A stretch of 64,000 nt of DNA from NCBI GenBank assembly GCA_039881045.1, contig JAYWVB010000050.1, positions 62,001-126,000 of the forward strand, given 5' to 3'. Below, one piece after another: positions 23,685-35,486 of the stretch. The DNA is from Chaetomium olivaceum. Taxonomy: Eukaryota; Ascomycota; Sordariomycetes; Sordariales; Chaetomiaceae. Below the pieces are notes generated by a model. That model saw only the letters and a list, made by a program, of their open reading frames with translations. It made no database searches and was not told where the DNA came from. The position numbers and the translations under genes are program-made. The number at the start of each line of letters is the position of its first letter. Positions within the stretch are counted from its first letter, which is position 1.

Positions 23685-24939
23685 ATGGCTTTGGCCTGGA
23701 GTCTCGCCTTTGTGGCTGCTGCGGCTTCGAGAATAGCGACAGCGCATGGAGCTCACCCCCTGACCACCGACTCCAACTGTCATTGCTACAACACCAACGC
23801 GACAGTGACCAACTACTTCTCACACCATCGGTTCTTCGATTTCCGGTCCCTCCACCAGTATGCCGGCGTGCCTGATCCCATCGATAGCTTCGAGGCCAAT
23901 GCCCAAGCGGAACCCTCTAGCGACTTCTTTGCAAACCGGACCTCTTCACCAACTCGTGGGCCATCATGAACTGGAACAATACGGCCCTCCTTGGATTGGG
24001 CGACAACACAGTTACCGACGCCAGCGTCAAGATGGTCAACAGTCCCAACAATATCTACATCGAGCACGACCAGGAGCAACCACAAATGACGCATATGACC
24101 CTTCGCACAGTCCGCCACGCCGAGTTTCAGTCCTCGGCCGAATTTGAGTCGGTCAGCCAGGGTTACCAGTTTCTCTCGGTGCGCATGCACGCCCGCACCA
24201 AGGGCTCTGCGGGGGCCGTCACCGCCATGTTCACCTACCGGCCGCCACCGGAGTCAAACGAGATCAGCCTGGTTCAGGAGGCCGACCTGGAGATCCTTAC
24301 GCGCGACCCGGCCTCGTACGTGCAGTACACCAACCAGCCAGCGTGGAACGAGACAAGTGACATTCCCGGTGCGACGCGCAACACCACGCTGCCCGACGGC
24401 CGCCGCTGGACCGACTGGACCGAATACCGCATGGACTGGACCCCCGGCAGCAGCACGTGGTTCGTCAATGGCCAGCTGGCGAGCCGCATCACCTTCCAGG
24501 CGCCCCGCGACCCGGCCCTGGTCATTTTCAACACGTGGAGCGACGGTGGGAGCTGGTCCGGCAACATGTCGGTCGGCGGCGAGGCCTACATGCAGATCCG
24601 CTGGATCGACATGGTCTACAACAGCACCGACCCGGGAGCGGGCCGGCAGGGCGGCTGCAGGAACGTGTGCAGCATCGACGAGACCACCAAGATTGGCACG
24701 CCCGTGCTGCTAACGGGAGGTGGGTGTACCAGAGCGATCCCCGGGTCGGCCTTGCTATATGTGCTGTCCGTGCTGACGGTTTACCTCTTGTTTATTTTGT
24801 AGGCCCACAGGGCGGCCCTGCATCATGTGCCTCAGCCAAGTATGGCCAATGCGCGGGCAAGACCTGGAATGGATGTCAGAGCTGTGAGGCGGGCTCAATG
24901 TGCCGGTTTCAAAACGATTATTACTCTCAGTGCTTATGA
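23685..24939 (+). pseudogene. secreted GH16-type glycoside hydrolase with C-terminal CBM1, one frameshift
   Basis: Signal peptide MALAWSLAFVAAAASRIATA starts at 23685. The beta-jelly-roll domain continues through HHRFFDFRSLHQYAG to SSDFFAN. The frame then breaks at the CC run 23936-23937: one more C would give FFANPDLFTNSWAIMNWNN and open the rest. The catalytic motif is VQEADLEIL, an E-x-D-x-E GH16 signature, in a strand of the sandwich; substrate-binding aromatics follow (WTDWTEYRMDWTPG). Intron 24720-24802 (GTGGGT...TTGTAG) joins to a CBM1 of about 36 residues: CASAKYGQCAGKTWNGCQSC then QNDYYSQCL, with the cellulose-binding aromatic positions W and YY. The enzyme probably cuts beta-1,3/1,4-glucans while bound to cellulose. 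Unspliced, the last exon would instead end in a hydrophobic tail. Either a decayed gene or a one-base error. Confidence 0.78.
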
Positions 24940-25992
24940 TGTGCGGTGACTGTGTACTCATGTTGCGTGTGATTCTGTTGTCCAGTGCGGATTTCCTTGC
25001 GTGTTTTGACATTGTGTGAGCTAATGCTCTGGTCAAATGTTGCTGCCCAATACTCGTTCACGAGCATGCTTTGGGTTCAAGTTTCACTTGGCCGGTACAT
25101 GAAGGTTTTCGACTGGCCTTCGCTGGGAGGGCATTGACATCATATATAAGGACTGCCATTTGCTCTTCTCTATAGTTATTGTCACTTCGGAGCGTTTCTT
25201 GGCTAGGTACCTAAGTCGTTTCGGCGTCTGAGCGTATGATCTTGTGCTTCTTGTTTGTTGGTTCGCAACTTGTAACAAGCCCATTCCTCAAGGGTATTGC
25301 TTTACCCATATGACCCTCCCAACACCATCATCTTGGAAGTCAGTGGAGAATACGGCAATCCAACAACGGCGGTGTGTTAATAACCGGGAAACAGGACCCG
25401 CTACTGAGAACTCACGTACCTATGTTTTGGGGGTTTTCCCTCCTTCACCGGTCAAGACTACGGTAACTAGCACACCATAAGTCGCCTTCCTGCATCTGTA
25501 CTCTAATTCACGACGCCATTACCTCCAGCTCCTACCCGTCTAAGCTGGATCCGGAATGGAGCTATGTATAGAAGATGATGATGCCAAGGTGTCACCATAA
25601 CAATTGGATATCGGCCACTGAGCCTACTCGATGGGGACAGTGGAGCGAGAGTCCAACGTCCTAGGTGGTAGCACACTGCGTGGTAGGAGAAACCCATCTC
25701 CAAGCTCCCGTGTTGGGATTGGGAGAGGGGTAACTAAAGTTACTTATCTACATGATAAGTAGGTTGTGTTACAACGACACTGCATCGGGGAAGACGGACG
25801 GTACAGGTGGCACTCGACATAACATTGACGTCAATGGTGCACGCCCTGACGAGTACATCTATGTACATGCATGCAGGTGGTCTTGGATTTGTAATCGCCC
25901 CTAGAGTGCACCTACCTTGCATATATTCGTGGGTGCCGCTGATCCTTTGAACCCCGAGATTGCAACTCTACAACTCCAAAACCCGATGCGAG
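24940..25992. other. intergenic region without recognised gene
   Basis: About 1 kb between two plus-strand genes. A TATATAAG match near 25142 is too far from the next ATG to assign. Otherwise I see nothing. Confidence 0.4.
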
Positions 25993-27350
25993 ATGGCGAA
26001 CATCCAACCTTTTCAAATCGAAATTCCAAACACAGAGCTAGAGAAGCTCAAGACTAAGCTCTCCCTAGCTACTTTTCCCGACGAAGTCTTATTTAGCGAT
26101 GAGTCGAAATACGGTACACCCCTCAGGGACATCAGGAGGTTGGTGGCCTACTGGAAACACGGGTATGACTGGCGCAAACACGAAGCGAGGTTAAACCAGC
26201 TTCCGCACTTCACAACCACAGTTGAAGTGGATGGCTTCGGCGAGCTTGACATTCACTTCCTGCATCAAAAGAGCAGTCGGCCGGATGCAATTCCGCTGCT
26301 GTTCTGTCACGGCTGTCAGTTGCCATCCTCCGGCGGACAGCCTGGTAACCAGTTACTGACTCTAAACTAGGGCCGGGAGGTTTTTGGGAGCCGATCAAGA
26401 TGCTTCCCCTTCTCGCCGAACCTACAGACACCTCGCAGCCGGCATTCCATGTTGTCGTTCCCTCCTTGCCCAATTTCGGTTTCTCCGAAGGGGTCAAGAG
26501 ACCCGACTTTGGGCTCCGTCAGTACGCTGAGACGATTCACAAGCTCATGCTACGTCTAAACTATGACAAATATGGTAAGTAGTTACATCCCTATCCGTAA
26601 CCTTCACGCTTGCTTACAACACCTTCCTTACTTTATTAGTCTCACAAGGCGGTGACTGGGGCTTCGTCATCACACGACTCCTAGCCCTTGACTACCCCAA
26701 CCACCTCCTCGCCAACCACATCAACTTTGTGCGTGCCTTGCCACCCACTGCTTTCAGACACCCTCTTCTCTACCTCCAATCCCTCCTTCGCCGTCACACC
26801 ACTGCCGAGCGCGCCGGGCTAGCCCGCAGCCGTGAGTTCTGGCGCGAAGGCGCCGGCTACAACATTCTGCAGGGCACGCGACCGCACACGCTCGGTTTCG
26901 CGCTCGCCGACTCCCCCGTAGCGTTGCTGGCGTGGGTGTATGAGAAGCTGTACGATTGGACGGATGGTGACAGTTACACCTGGACCGACGACGAGGTGCT
27001 CACGTGGGGTGAGCTGCTACCTCTTCTCTCGCGCTGGGCCTGCTGCGAGCGTGCGTATTTATTATGAAGCGTATCATGGGAGTAGGCCGGCGGCGGAAAG
27101 GGTGACGAGGTGGATTAGTGGGGTGAGGTTGGGGTTTAGTATCTTTCCGCGCGATATTGATGTTCCGCCTGCGCTTTGGGGGCGGACGCTGGGGCCGGTT
27201 GTGTTTCAGAGGGTGCATAAGGAGGGCGGGCACTTTGCGGCTTGGGAGAAGCCGGAGGCGTTGGTTGGGGATTTGAGGGAGATGTTTGCGAGGAATGGAG
27301 GCGCCAAAGGAGTGTGGGAGGCGGTGAAATCGACAAACGCAAAAATATAA
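25993..27350 (+). pseudogene. epoxide hydrolase (alpha/beta-hydrolase, EHN type), one frameshift
   Basis: Starts MANIQPFQIEIPNTELEKLK, the N-terminal EHN lid region. Intron 26315-26370 is removed inside the oxyanion-hole motif, which becomes HGWPGGFWEP. Intron 26575-26639 (GTAAGT...ATTAG) precedes the nucleophile elbow VSQGGDWG, where the Asp is the catalytic nucleophile. The cap region contains SYTWTDDEVLTW. After this the frame breaks at a G4 run (27006-27009): one G fewer would give LTWVSCYLFSRAGPAASVRI. The C-terminus carries the catalytic His in VHKEGGHFAAWEKPE. The enzyme opens epoxides to diols in xenobiotic or secondary metabolism. All catalytic positions survive, so either a one-base error or a recent loss. 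Confidence 0.82.
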
Positions 27351-27639
27351 CGGATGGAGTAAATGGGAAAGAAGTGAAGGATGGTGAGAAAATAGGACCA
27401 GCTTTAATAGGGGCGCGAAACGTGAGCGGGACCATCTCAGCAAACTCACAGTGCACGTTATAAGTTGCGAAACGAAAGTGTCAAATTATCAGAATGACAC
27501 CACAACCTCAACTCAACGCAGATATCACGGCGTCCCATCCGGCATGGAATGAATAAACCTGAAATATATCTTATTGTCATCAACTAACTTTCTCCCACCT
27601 TGTTGAAGGAATCTCATCTACGAGCTCCCTTTCTGCATT

Positions 27640-27733
27640 GCCTGGAGGAACGTACGAGGAACGAGTACTTCCGAAAGGTTCCTTTTGCCTGGAGGAACGT
27701 ACGAGGAACGAGTACTTCCGAAAGGTTCCTTTT
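27640..27733. repeat. two 47-bp direct repeats bordering the Helitron array
   Basis: Units 27640-27686 and 27687-27733 are identical. Each starts GCCTGGAGGAAC and ends GGTTCCTTTT. The first 12 bases are the exact reverse complement of GTTCCTCCAGGC, found about 50 nt before the right end of every Helitron copy. The second unit abuts the first copy. Confidence 0.8.
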
Positions 27734-27782
27734 CCGAGAAAAACCATGGCCTGCTCAAGCACGGACCAATTCCCTGGAGTGA

Positions 27783-27859
27783 CCCATAAAAAACCCATAA
27801 AAAACCCATAAAAAACCCATAAAAAACCCATAAAAAACCCATAAAAAACCCATAAAAAA
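27783..27859. repeat. 11-bp minisatellite CCCATAAAAAA, seven units
   Basis: Seven perfect tandem units in copy A. Copy B has a degenerate, rearranged version at about 32562-32628, and copy C only a remnant (CCCCATAAAACGCCCCATC) near 42092. Confidence 0.9.
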
Positions 27860-28238
27860 CCGCCGTGCCATATCTCCCTGTATACTGTGAAGTTTTACTG
27901 TGATTATCGTAACGATCGTGGAACGAGCCATCTTGTTTTGCGTGGAGGAACTTGCCTCTGACGATGAGCGTCTCGAAGTTGGGCTTGGCAGTGGTGATGC
28001 ACGGACGGTCTGTTGGGGTCTGTCGGCTGTGGGGTTGCCCCGCTTTATAAGAGCCAATGAGATGGCGCAGCCCTAGGCAGCTTCACCGACGACCACGAAA
28101 GGATGCAAATTACAGGCCAACAAGATGAGAAGGAAACTATCAATTGGAAGTAGCCTGTTCCGCTAGAGAAAAGCTGCTAGGACGGAGCGACCGTGGAAAG
28201 CTGTACTACGATCCGGCGTCGGAAATCCTAGGGTCTCG

Positions 28239-30500
28239 CTAGAGCGCCGCGTCTTCTACGTCATCGGTTTCAGTACCCTGGCCAGATTCAGGCATGGCCT
28301 CCCATTCTTGAAACCACGACTCGTGCCTGTGGTCTTGCTCGAACCGCCGTCTGGTCTCCTCACCCCGTCGTTCCAGCTTGAGGATGGCCTCCCTCATGTC
28401 TTTATCAAGCACGTTCTTGGGCTCGATGAAGTCACTGCGCGCTGGCTTCCGAAACAGATGCAGCCCGTCCCAGCTTTGCGCCCTCGACCTGCACCGTACA
28501 GGCTCATGAAGCTGGGCCGCGTCGCCGTGCCACTCGAGTGGACGCCTTTAAGGTTGACGAGCACGTTGGAGAACTGCTTGCCCTGGCTCTTCTGATCTGT
28601 CATGGCGAAGGCCGGTGTGCAGAGAGGCCCCGTTCGGTGGGTGACCCACCGAAAACCCGGCTTGCCCCTCCATCTGCCTTCTTTGCCCCGCATTTGGCTC
28701 GGGATGGCGACCGTCTTGCTCTTGATTAAAATGGTGCCATTGGGGAGCCCGGGGATGGCGAGGCCCGCGCTGTCGTCTGACTGAAGGAGGACGGCCACCG
28801 GCGGTCCAAGATGAAGAGTCACATCGCTGGCGAGCGCGATGGTGCCGGCGGCGAGGTCGGGAAAGATGTCGACGGCCTTGAAAGGCGCCCCGTTGACCAC
28901 CTTCAGCCCGACAAACTGGTTGCGAGTCACCACCACCGGCATGCCTTGCGCGTAGAAGAAGAGGCCGGGGGTCGGCAGCTGCGAGTCGTCTCCGTAGCGG
29001 AGCACGTGGCATAGGTCCCCCGCACTCAATCGCTTCCCCGACTCAGTATCGTGCTTGGCCGCAAAGACTGAGATGTGCTTGCCGTGGGCACGAGCCCACT
29101 GGACGACGGCCGCCATGTTCAGGTCCCACCGGTCTTGGTTCAGAGGCGTGATGGCTCTCAGGCCATCTACGAAGGAGTACTTGCACGACGGTGTATAGAG
29201 GCGTTGGCTCAGCCGCTGGAAGTCCAGCTCTGTCTGCTCCCCACTGCGCAGGCGCCGGAGGAAGCCCCGCAGCCTTGGACAGCCGGCTGCGCGGACCTGT
29301 TCGCGGAGGATGACGACGTTCGCGAACTGGAGGAACAGCTTATGCGCTGCTAGGTGCTTTGCCGAGCTGTCCGGTCTCTGTCCACCGGGGTCCTTAGGCG
29401 TTGGCAAGAGGAGGCTGGTCTGCAGGACGGGGTCGAACTGGAAGAAATCACCAAAGAACATGACCATCGGGATCCCGCCGAACGGTCGATGCTGGTCGTC
29501 TCTGTACTGCTTCAGGCGGCTGTCCACCGCCGCGAGCGTGAGACCGCCCACCTGGCTGATTTCATCAATAATCAACATGATCATGTTTTTCCACCGCAGC
29601 TTCTCTTCTTCCGAGATTTTGGCTGTCGCGGCCCTGCCCTCAAACGCAATATTTGCCGCCGAGTGCAGCGTCACTCCGCCGATAAGCGCGGCCGCATTAC
29701 CGCTGGCGCCCGTCAGGAGCAGCGTGTGAGTCCTTCAGCCGGAACATGTCCTTGATGGCGTGTATGACGCGAGATTTGCCGTGCCGCCTTCGCCGCCGAC
29801 GTATGGAAATGCTGCCGACCCCCTTCTTCCTGCAGCGTGTGCCGCGCTCGTCAAGAACGCGGTAGTAACACTGCCATCGACTGGAGCTTGTTCAGGTCCA
29901 GTGCTTGTGAGCCCCAGCGCCACATCGACGTATGTTGCATAACGTCCGAGCTCGAGCCGCATCTGTCCACCCGGGCCGACCCCTTCTGGAGATCTTTCGC
30001 ATCCGTGAACGGGCAACCGTGGGCTCCCGTGTGGCTCGCCAGCATGCGCAGAAGACGGATTCGTTTGCCTGCCCTGGATCTTCGCCGTCACGCTGCTGTC
30101 CTCTTTCTTCTGGACCTTCAATACCGCGTCGATCTCCTCGCGGCTGGGCAATCCCATGCCGCGGAAAGGCGAGTCTTGGAGGTCCTGTAGCATGGTATAG
30201 AAATGGCGACCACGCTGGGCAGCATTGTTGTCGTCCTGGCTTGGGTCAACTGCCCTCGCCTCTTCGTCCAAGCGCCTCAGCGCCGAAGTCGCTGTCATAT
30301 CTTTGATCTCGCTACCTCGAACCGCTGAAAGGACATCCAAAAAGGCTTCGTAGTGGGCCTGTGGATCGATGCCCCCACCATCCAGTCCGACGCCGTCATC
30401 GTCCCCCTCCCGGTCCTCAAAGTCAAACCCGTCGACGACGTCTTCGTTTTCCTGTTCTAGCCCTTGCAGCTTTCGGTCAGCACGGGCATCGTTCGCCGAG
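28239..30500 (-). pseudogene. PIF1-type helicase remnant of Helitron copy A
   Basis: Nearly identical to the helicase of copies B and C, but broken by several indels (open stretches 28394-29674 and 29735-30340). The Walker A part is lost to frameshifts, the Walker-B-like IIDEISQVGG and the GDFFQFDP motif remain, and the C-terminal LSRAQSWDG motif is altered to GAGRGRKAG by an indel. The start is removed by the internal deletion. Cannot encode an active helicase. Confidence 0.85.
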
Positions 30501-30965
30501 CCCGCTCCAAAGAACTCTCTTCACAATGCACATCAACCAGGATCACAGCCTCCAGGTTGATTCTTCAAACAGCATCAGTCTCTGTTGTTAGTGTCACATA
30601 AGCAAAGACCTACGGATCGTTGCATCTCCGCCCTCGGAACCAAACCTATCGTGTTTGTGAAGATATCCCGAACACACTCCGTCTGTGTCATCACCTCTCG
30701 AGCGAGAATCCTTACCAAGTCTGCCAATTCGATACCTGATATGACGATATGGCTTGCTAGATTGCGTTTCAGAACCCAGCTTAGTGTCGCGGCGTGTTAT
30801 ATGGAAGGTAAGGTTAGATCGTTGCTAAAAGCAGGAATTGATTTCCCCACAGTGAGTTCAGCATTTATTCTTCAAGGAACAGCACTCAACATTCTCTGTC
30901 CCTCCAGCCTTTCTCCTAGAACTCAATTCTTTATTGATAGAAGCTGGAACGCTACTAACGCCGCC

Positions 30966-32363
30966 ATGGCTTCTTCCGTCTCTGCCGTCTACCCGATCCC
31001 CCACGGCCAAACAAACGAGACCAGGGACAATCGGTTCGGATCTCATCGTCACCTACCACTCCGACTTGGCCCAATGCGACATTCTCCCATCTGGCTCCCG
31101 ATACACGAGTGCAGGAAACTTCAAGGCCGGGACCTTCCTATCATTCATCCACCCCGCTTTTATCCAGGAGCTACCCGCGCCTCCTGAGTACCGAAGACGA
31201 AGACAGCTCGGGACTTCCGGATACTCTCCATGTTCAACACAAAGCAGAAATAGCGACCCTGGAAGAGGATTGGGAAGGGAAATGGTTCAGCATCGTCACC
31301 CGACTTTTCCCAAACAAACTTACCTTCCAAGGCGTAGGTGTTAATGGATGGGAGACAGACGAAACCCAGTCCGTACAGGTGGCACTGGCACTGCCGCGCG
31401 ATGACGGCTTGACTCCGTACGCGCTATTATTTTGCACTGAAGCAGAACCTGGCTGCTAACGCTTCCAAGTGTCATCCCCAGCCAGCTCGGTGGTCCTGAC
31501 GAGACAGCTCTCTGGCCAACCACTTCAGCACATGTATCCTTTGCCGGCCCTGTCGACCTAGATACCTTCCACATCAAGGAGGGAGTCTGGCCTGAGCCGC
31601 TGATCAAGACTTCGGTGTTCGTCAAACTCGGGTCTTACTTGCAGCCGGAGAACGACCGCCCTCCTCGCAAAGGCATACACATATGCCATGTCCTCGTTCT
31701 CTTCCCCGTCGACCAGCAACCCTGGAAGTCTCTTGCCGGGTGGATGCGGACCGCCGCAAACCCCTTTACTAAGGGGTCGTGGATCGCGTGCAGTGGTCGA
31801 CTCGTGGGGGTCCTGGACCGCGACCTGATCCGAGGATCTCAGCTGGTCGACTCCAGCGTTCGAATCCTGGTAATCCTCGCCGACAACTGGGAATTCATTC
31901 GGCAGAATTCCTTGTCTACCAACAATACACCCACGTCAAAATCATCGAACCTTGTCGACAAGTCACCTACGACACCACGCCCAGCTGGCCCCGGAGGAGT
32001 CGCAAGCAGAAACCCATTCTCGTCACCAAACCGTGCCCCAAAGACCGCCGCAGCACGCGAAACGACCGAACTAGCAGCCAGCCCTGGAGCACCGGTGGAT
32101 TCAATCACGGCCGACCCTGCCCCGGTGTTCACAGTTCCATCTTCAGGTATGTATCGCCGCCTTCCAGACCCACGGCTCACCTAACTGTTGATCTAGATGG
32201 CGATGGCTCGAACGATGGTTCGGACACAGAGGAATTGTTGGACGCTCAACTCGCTTCGAGTAGCAGTACCTCAACAAAGAAGAGGAAGGAAGCAAGCTCT
32301 CCCGAACCGGTCAGAAGCAAGAGATCCACAGCAGGAAGGAAGAAGGCGCGGCTGTATGACTAA
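30966..32363 (+). pseudogene. Helitron accessory gene, copy A, frameshifted
   Basis: Same three-exon layout as the intact copy at 40490-41899. Exon 1 has lost one C in a C run near 31000 and two bases near 31172, so the frame is out for about 170 nt and then recovers. Exons 2 and 3 are nearly identical to copy B, including the intron GTATGT...GATCTAG. Probably not functional. Confidence 0.75.
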
Positions 32364-32483
32364 ACCCGACCTTGATTTGATCAAATAGACAATTGCCCTT
32401 GCCCTAATATCAATCGCACGAAGGAATTCTGATACCGCTATGGGGGCTACCTGCACCAGCATGTTCCTCCAGGCTTCCTTTGG

Positions 32484-32502
32484 CGTGCCGCTGCGCGGCA
32501 CG
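32484..32502 (+). other. terminal hairpin of Helitron copy A
   Basis: Perfect 8-bp stem CGTGCCGC/GCGGCACG with a TGC loop, 10 nt before the CTTG end at 32512. A hairpin about 10-12 nt from a CTRR-like end is the classic 3' mark of Helitrons. Confidence 0.8.
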
Positions 32503-33008
32503 GTCCCTCTTGTCCGAGAAAAACCATGGCCTGCTCAAGCACGGACCAATTCCCTGGAGTGACCCATAAAAAACCATAAAAATAAAAAACCCATAAAAAA
32601 CCCATAAAAAATAAAAAACCCATAAAAAAATGCCGTGCCATATCTCCCTGTATACTGTGAAGTTTTACTGTGATTATCGTAACGATCGTGGAACGAGCCA
32701 TCTTGTTTTGCGTGGAGGAACTTGCCTCTGACGATGAGCGTCTCGAAGTTGGGCTTGGCAGTGGTGATGCACGGACGGTCTGTTGGGGTCTGTCGGCTGT
32801 GGGGTTGCCCCGCTTTATAAGAGCCAATGAGATGGCGCAGCCCTAGGCAGCTTCACCGACGACCACGAAAGGATGCAAATTACAGGCCAACAAGATGAGA
32901 AGGAAACTATCAATTGGAAGTAGCCTGTTCCGCTAGAGAAAAGCTGCTAGGACGGAGCGACCGTGGAAAGCTGTACTACGATCCGGCGTCGGAAATCCTA
33001 GGGTCTCG

Positions 33009-35254
33009 CTAGAGCGCCGCGTCTTCTACGTCATCGGTTTCAGTACCCTGGCCAGATTCAGGCATGGCCTCCCATTCTTGAAACCACGACTCGTGCCTGT
33101 GGTCTTGCTCGAACCGCCGTCTGGTCTCCTCACCCCGTCGTTCCAGCTTGAGGATGGCCTCCCTCATGTCTTTATCAAGCACGTTCTTGGGCTCGATGAA
33201 GTCACTGCGCGCTGGCTTCCGAAACAGATGCAGCCCGTCCCAGCTTTGCGCCCTCGACAGCTGCACGTACAGGCTCATGAAGCTGGGCCGCGTCGCCGTG
33301 CCACTCGAGTGGACGCCTTTAAGGTTGACGAGCACGTTGGAGAACTGCTTGCCCTGGCTCTTCTGATCTGTCATGCGAAGGCCGGGTGCAGAGAGGCCCC
33401 GTTCGGTGGGTGACCCACCGAAAACCCGGCTTGCCCCTCCATCTGCCTTCTTTGCCCCGCATTTGGCTCGGGATGGCGACCGTCTTGCTCTTGATCAAAA
33501 TGGTGCCGTTGGGGAGCCCGGGGATGGCGAGGCCGCGCTGTCGTCTGACTGAAGGAGGACGGCCACCGGCGGTCCAAGATGAAGAGTCACATCGCTGGCG
33601 AGCGCGATGGTGCCGGCGGCGAGGTCGGGAAAGATGTCGACGGCCTTGAAAGGCGCCCCGTTGACCACCTTCAGCCCGACAAACTGGTTGCGAGTCACCA
33701 CCACCGGCATGCCTTGCGCGTAGAAGAAGAGGCCGGGGGTCAGCAGCTGCGAGTCGTCTCCGTAGCGGAGCACGTGGCATAGGTCCCCCCACTCAATCGC
33801 TTCCCCGACTCAGTATCGTGCTTGGCCGCAAAGACTGAGATGTGCTTGCCGTGGGCACGAGCCCACTGGACGACGGCCGCCATGTTCAGGTCCCACCGGT
33901 CTTGGTTCAGAGGCGTGATGGCTCTCAGGCCATCTACGAAGGAGTACTTGCACGACGGTGTATAGAGGCGTTGGCTCAGCCGCTGGAAGTCCAGCTCTGT
34001 CTGCTCCCCACTGCGCAGGCGCCGGAGGAAGCCCCGCAGCCTTGGACAGCCGGCTGCGCGGACCTGTTCGCGGAGGATGACGACGTTCGTGAACTGGAGG
34101 AACAGCTTATGCGCTGCTAGGTGCTTTGCCGAGCTGTCCGGTCTCTGTCCACCGGGGTCCTTAGGCGTTGGCAAGAGGAGGCTGGTCTGCAGGACGGGGT
34201 CGAACTGGAAGAAATCACCAAAGAACATGACCATCGGGATCCCGCCGAACGGTCGATGCTGGTCGTCTCTGTACTGCTTCAGGCGGCTGTCCACCGCCGC
34301 GAGCGTGAGACCGCCCACCTGGCTGATCTCGTCGATAACCAGCATGATCATGTTTTTCCACCGCAGCTTCTCTTCTTCCGAGATGTTCTTGGCTGTCGCT
34401 GCCCTGCCCTCAAACGCAATATTTGCCGCCGAGTGCAGCGTCACTCCGCCGATAAGCGCGGCCGCATTACCGCTGGCGCCCGTCAGGAGCAGCGTGTGGA
34501 GACCGTCCTTCAGCCGGAACATGTCCTTGATGGCGTGTATGACGCGAGATTTGCCGGTGCCGCCCTCGCCGCCGATGTATTGGAAATGCTGCCGACCCCC
34601 TTCTTCCTGCAGCCGTGTGCCGCGCTCGTCAAGAAATGCCGCTGGTAGTAAGACTGCCATCGACTGGAGCTTGTTCAGGGTCCAGTGCCTTGTGAGCCCC
34701 AGCGCCACATCGACGTATGTTGCATAACGTCCGAGCTCGAGCCGCATCTGTCCACCCGGGCCGACCCCTTCTGGAGATCTTTCGCATCCGTGAACGGGCA
34801 ACCGTGGGCTCCCGTGTGGCTCGCCAGCATGCGCAGAAGACGGATTCGTTTGCCTGCCCTGGATCTTCGCCGTGACGCTGCTGTCCTCTTTCTTCTGGAC
34901 CTTCAATACCGCGTCGATCTCCTCGCGGCTGGGCAATCCCATGCCGCGGAAAGGCGAGTCTTGGAGGTCCTGTAGCATGGTATAGAAATGGCGACCACGC
35001 TGGGCAGCATTGTTGTCGTCCTGGCTTGGGTCAACTGCCCTCGCCTCTTCGTCCAAGCGCCTCAGCGCCGAAGTCGCTGTCATATCTTTGATCTCGCTAC
35101 CTCGAACCGCTGAAAGGACATCCAAGAAGGCTTCGTAGTGGGCCTGTGGATCGATGCCCCCACCATCCAGTCCGACGCCGTCATCGTCCCCCTCCCGGTC
35201 CTCAAAGTCAAACCCGTCGACGACGTCTTCGTTTTCCTGTTCTAGCCCTTGCAT
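33009..35254 (-). pseudogene. PIF1-type helicase part of Helitron copy B
   Basis: C-terminal portion of the Rep-helicase. Domains in order: acidic linker (EQENEDVVDGFDFE), Walker A GGEGGTGKSRVIHAI, Walker-B-like MLVIDEISQVGG, motif PMVMFFGDFFQFDPV, C-terminal motif YVQLSRAQSWDGLHLF, and end DVEDAAL. The frame is lost near 33785 (a base is missing relative to copy C at the KRLSAGDL position) and again near 33530 and 33376. Superfamily 1 helicases of this type unwind the displaced strand during Helitron rolling-circle transposition. Confidence 0.85.
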
Positions 35255-35486
35255 CTTTCGGTCAGCACGGGCATCGTCCGCCGAGACGCGTAGCAGAGCG
35301 ATATTCTGGACGTGTGAGCGGATTCGGGCGCCCAGCTGCCCCTCGAGCGATTGCCAAAGTCCTGGTATATCGTCCGCTGGCTCAGCCTGAAACCTTTCCC
35401 ATGGAACGAAGAGGGCGAGGTGCAGGACTGCGTTTCTGTATGTGACTTGTAAGCCCTTTTCTTTTACGCCAAGAGGACCCTGCTAC

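Larger units (their letters stand above)
27734..32512. mobile_element. Helitron copy A, internally deleted (4.8 kb)
   Basis: Left terminus, 11-bp minisatellite, broken PIF1 region (minus), then a direct join near 30500 to the accessory-gene region (plus) and right terminus. Compared with copy B it lacks what corresponds to about 35290-40030, i.e. the Rep domain and N-terminus. Confidence 0.85.

Noticed and set aside
27783..27859. Regular short repeats that could suggest a CRISPR array
   Set aside because: Units are 11 bp, contiguous and without spacers, in a eukaryotic transposon end.
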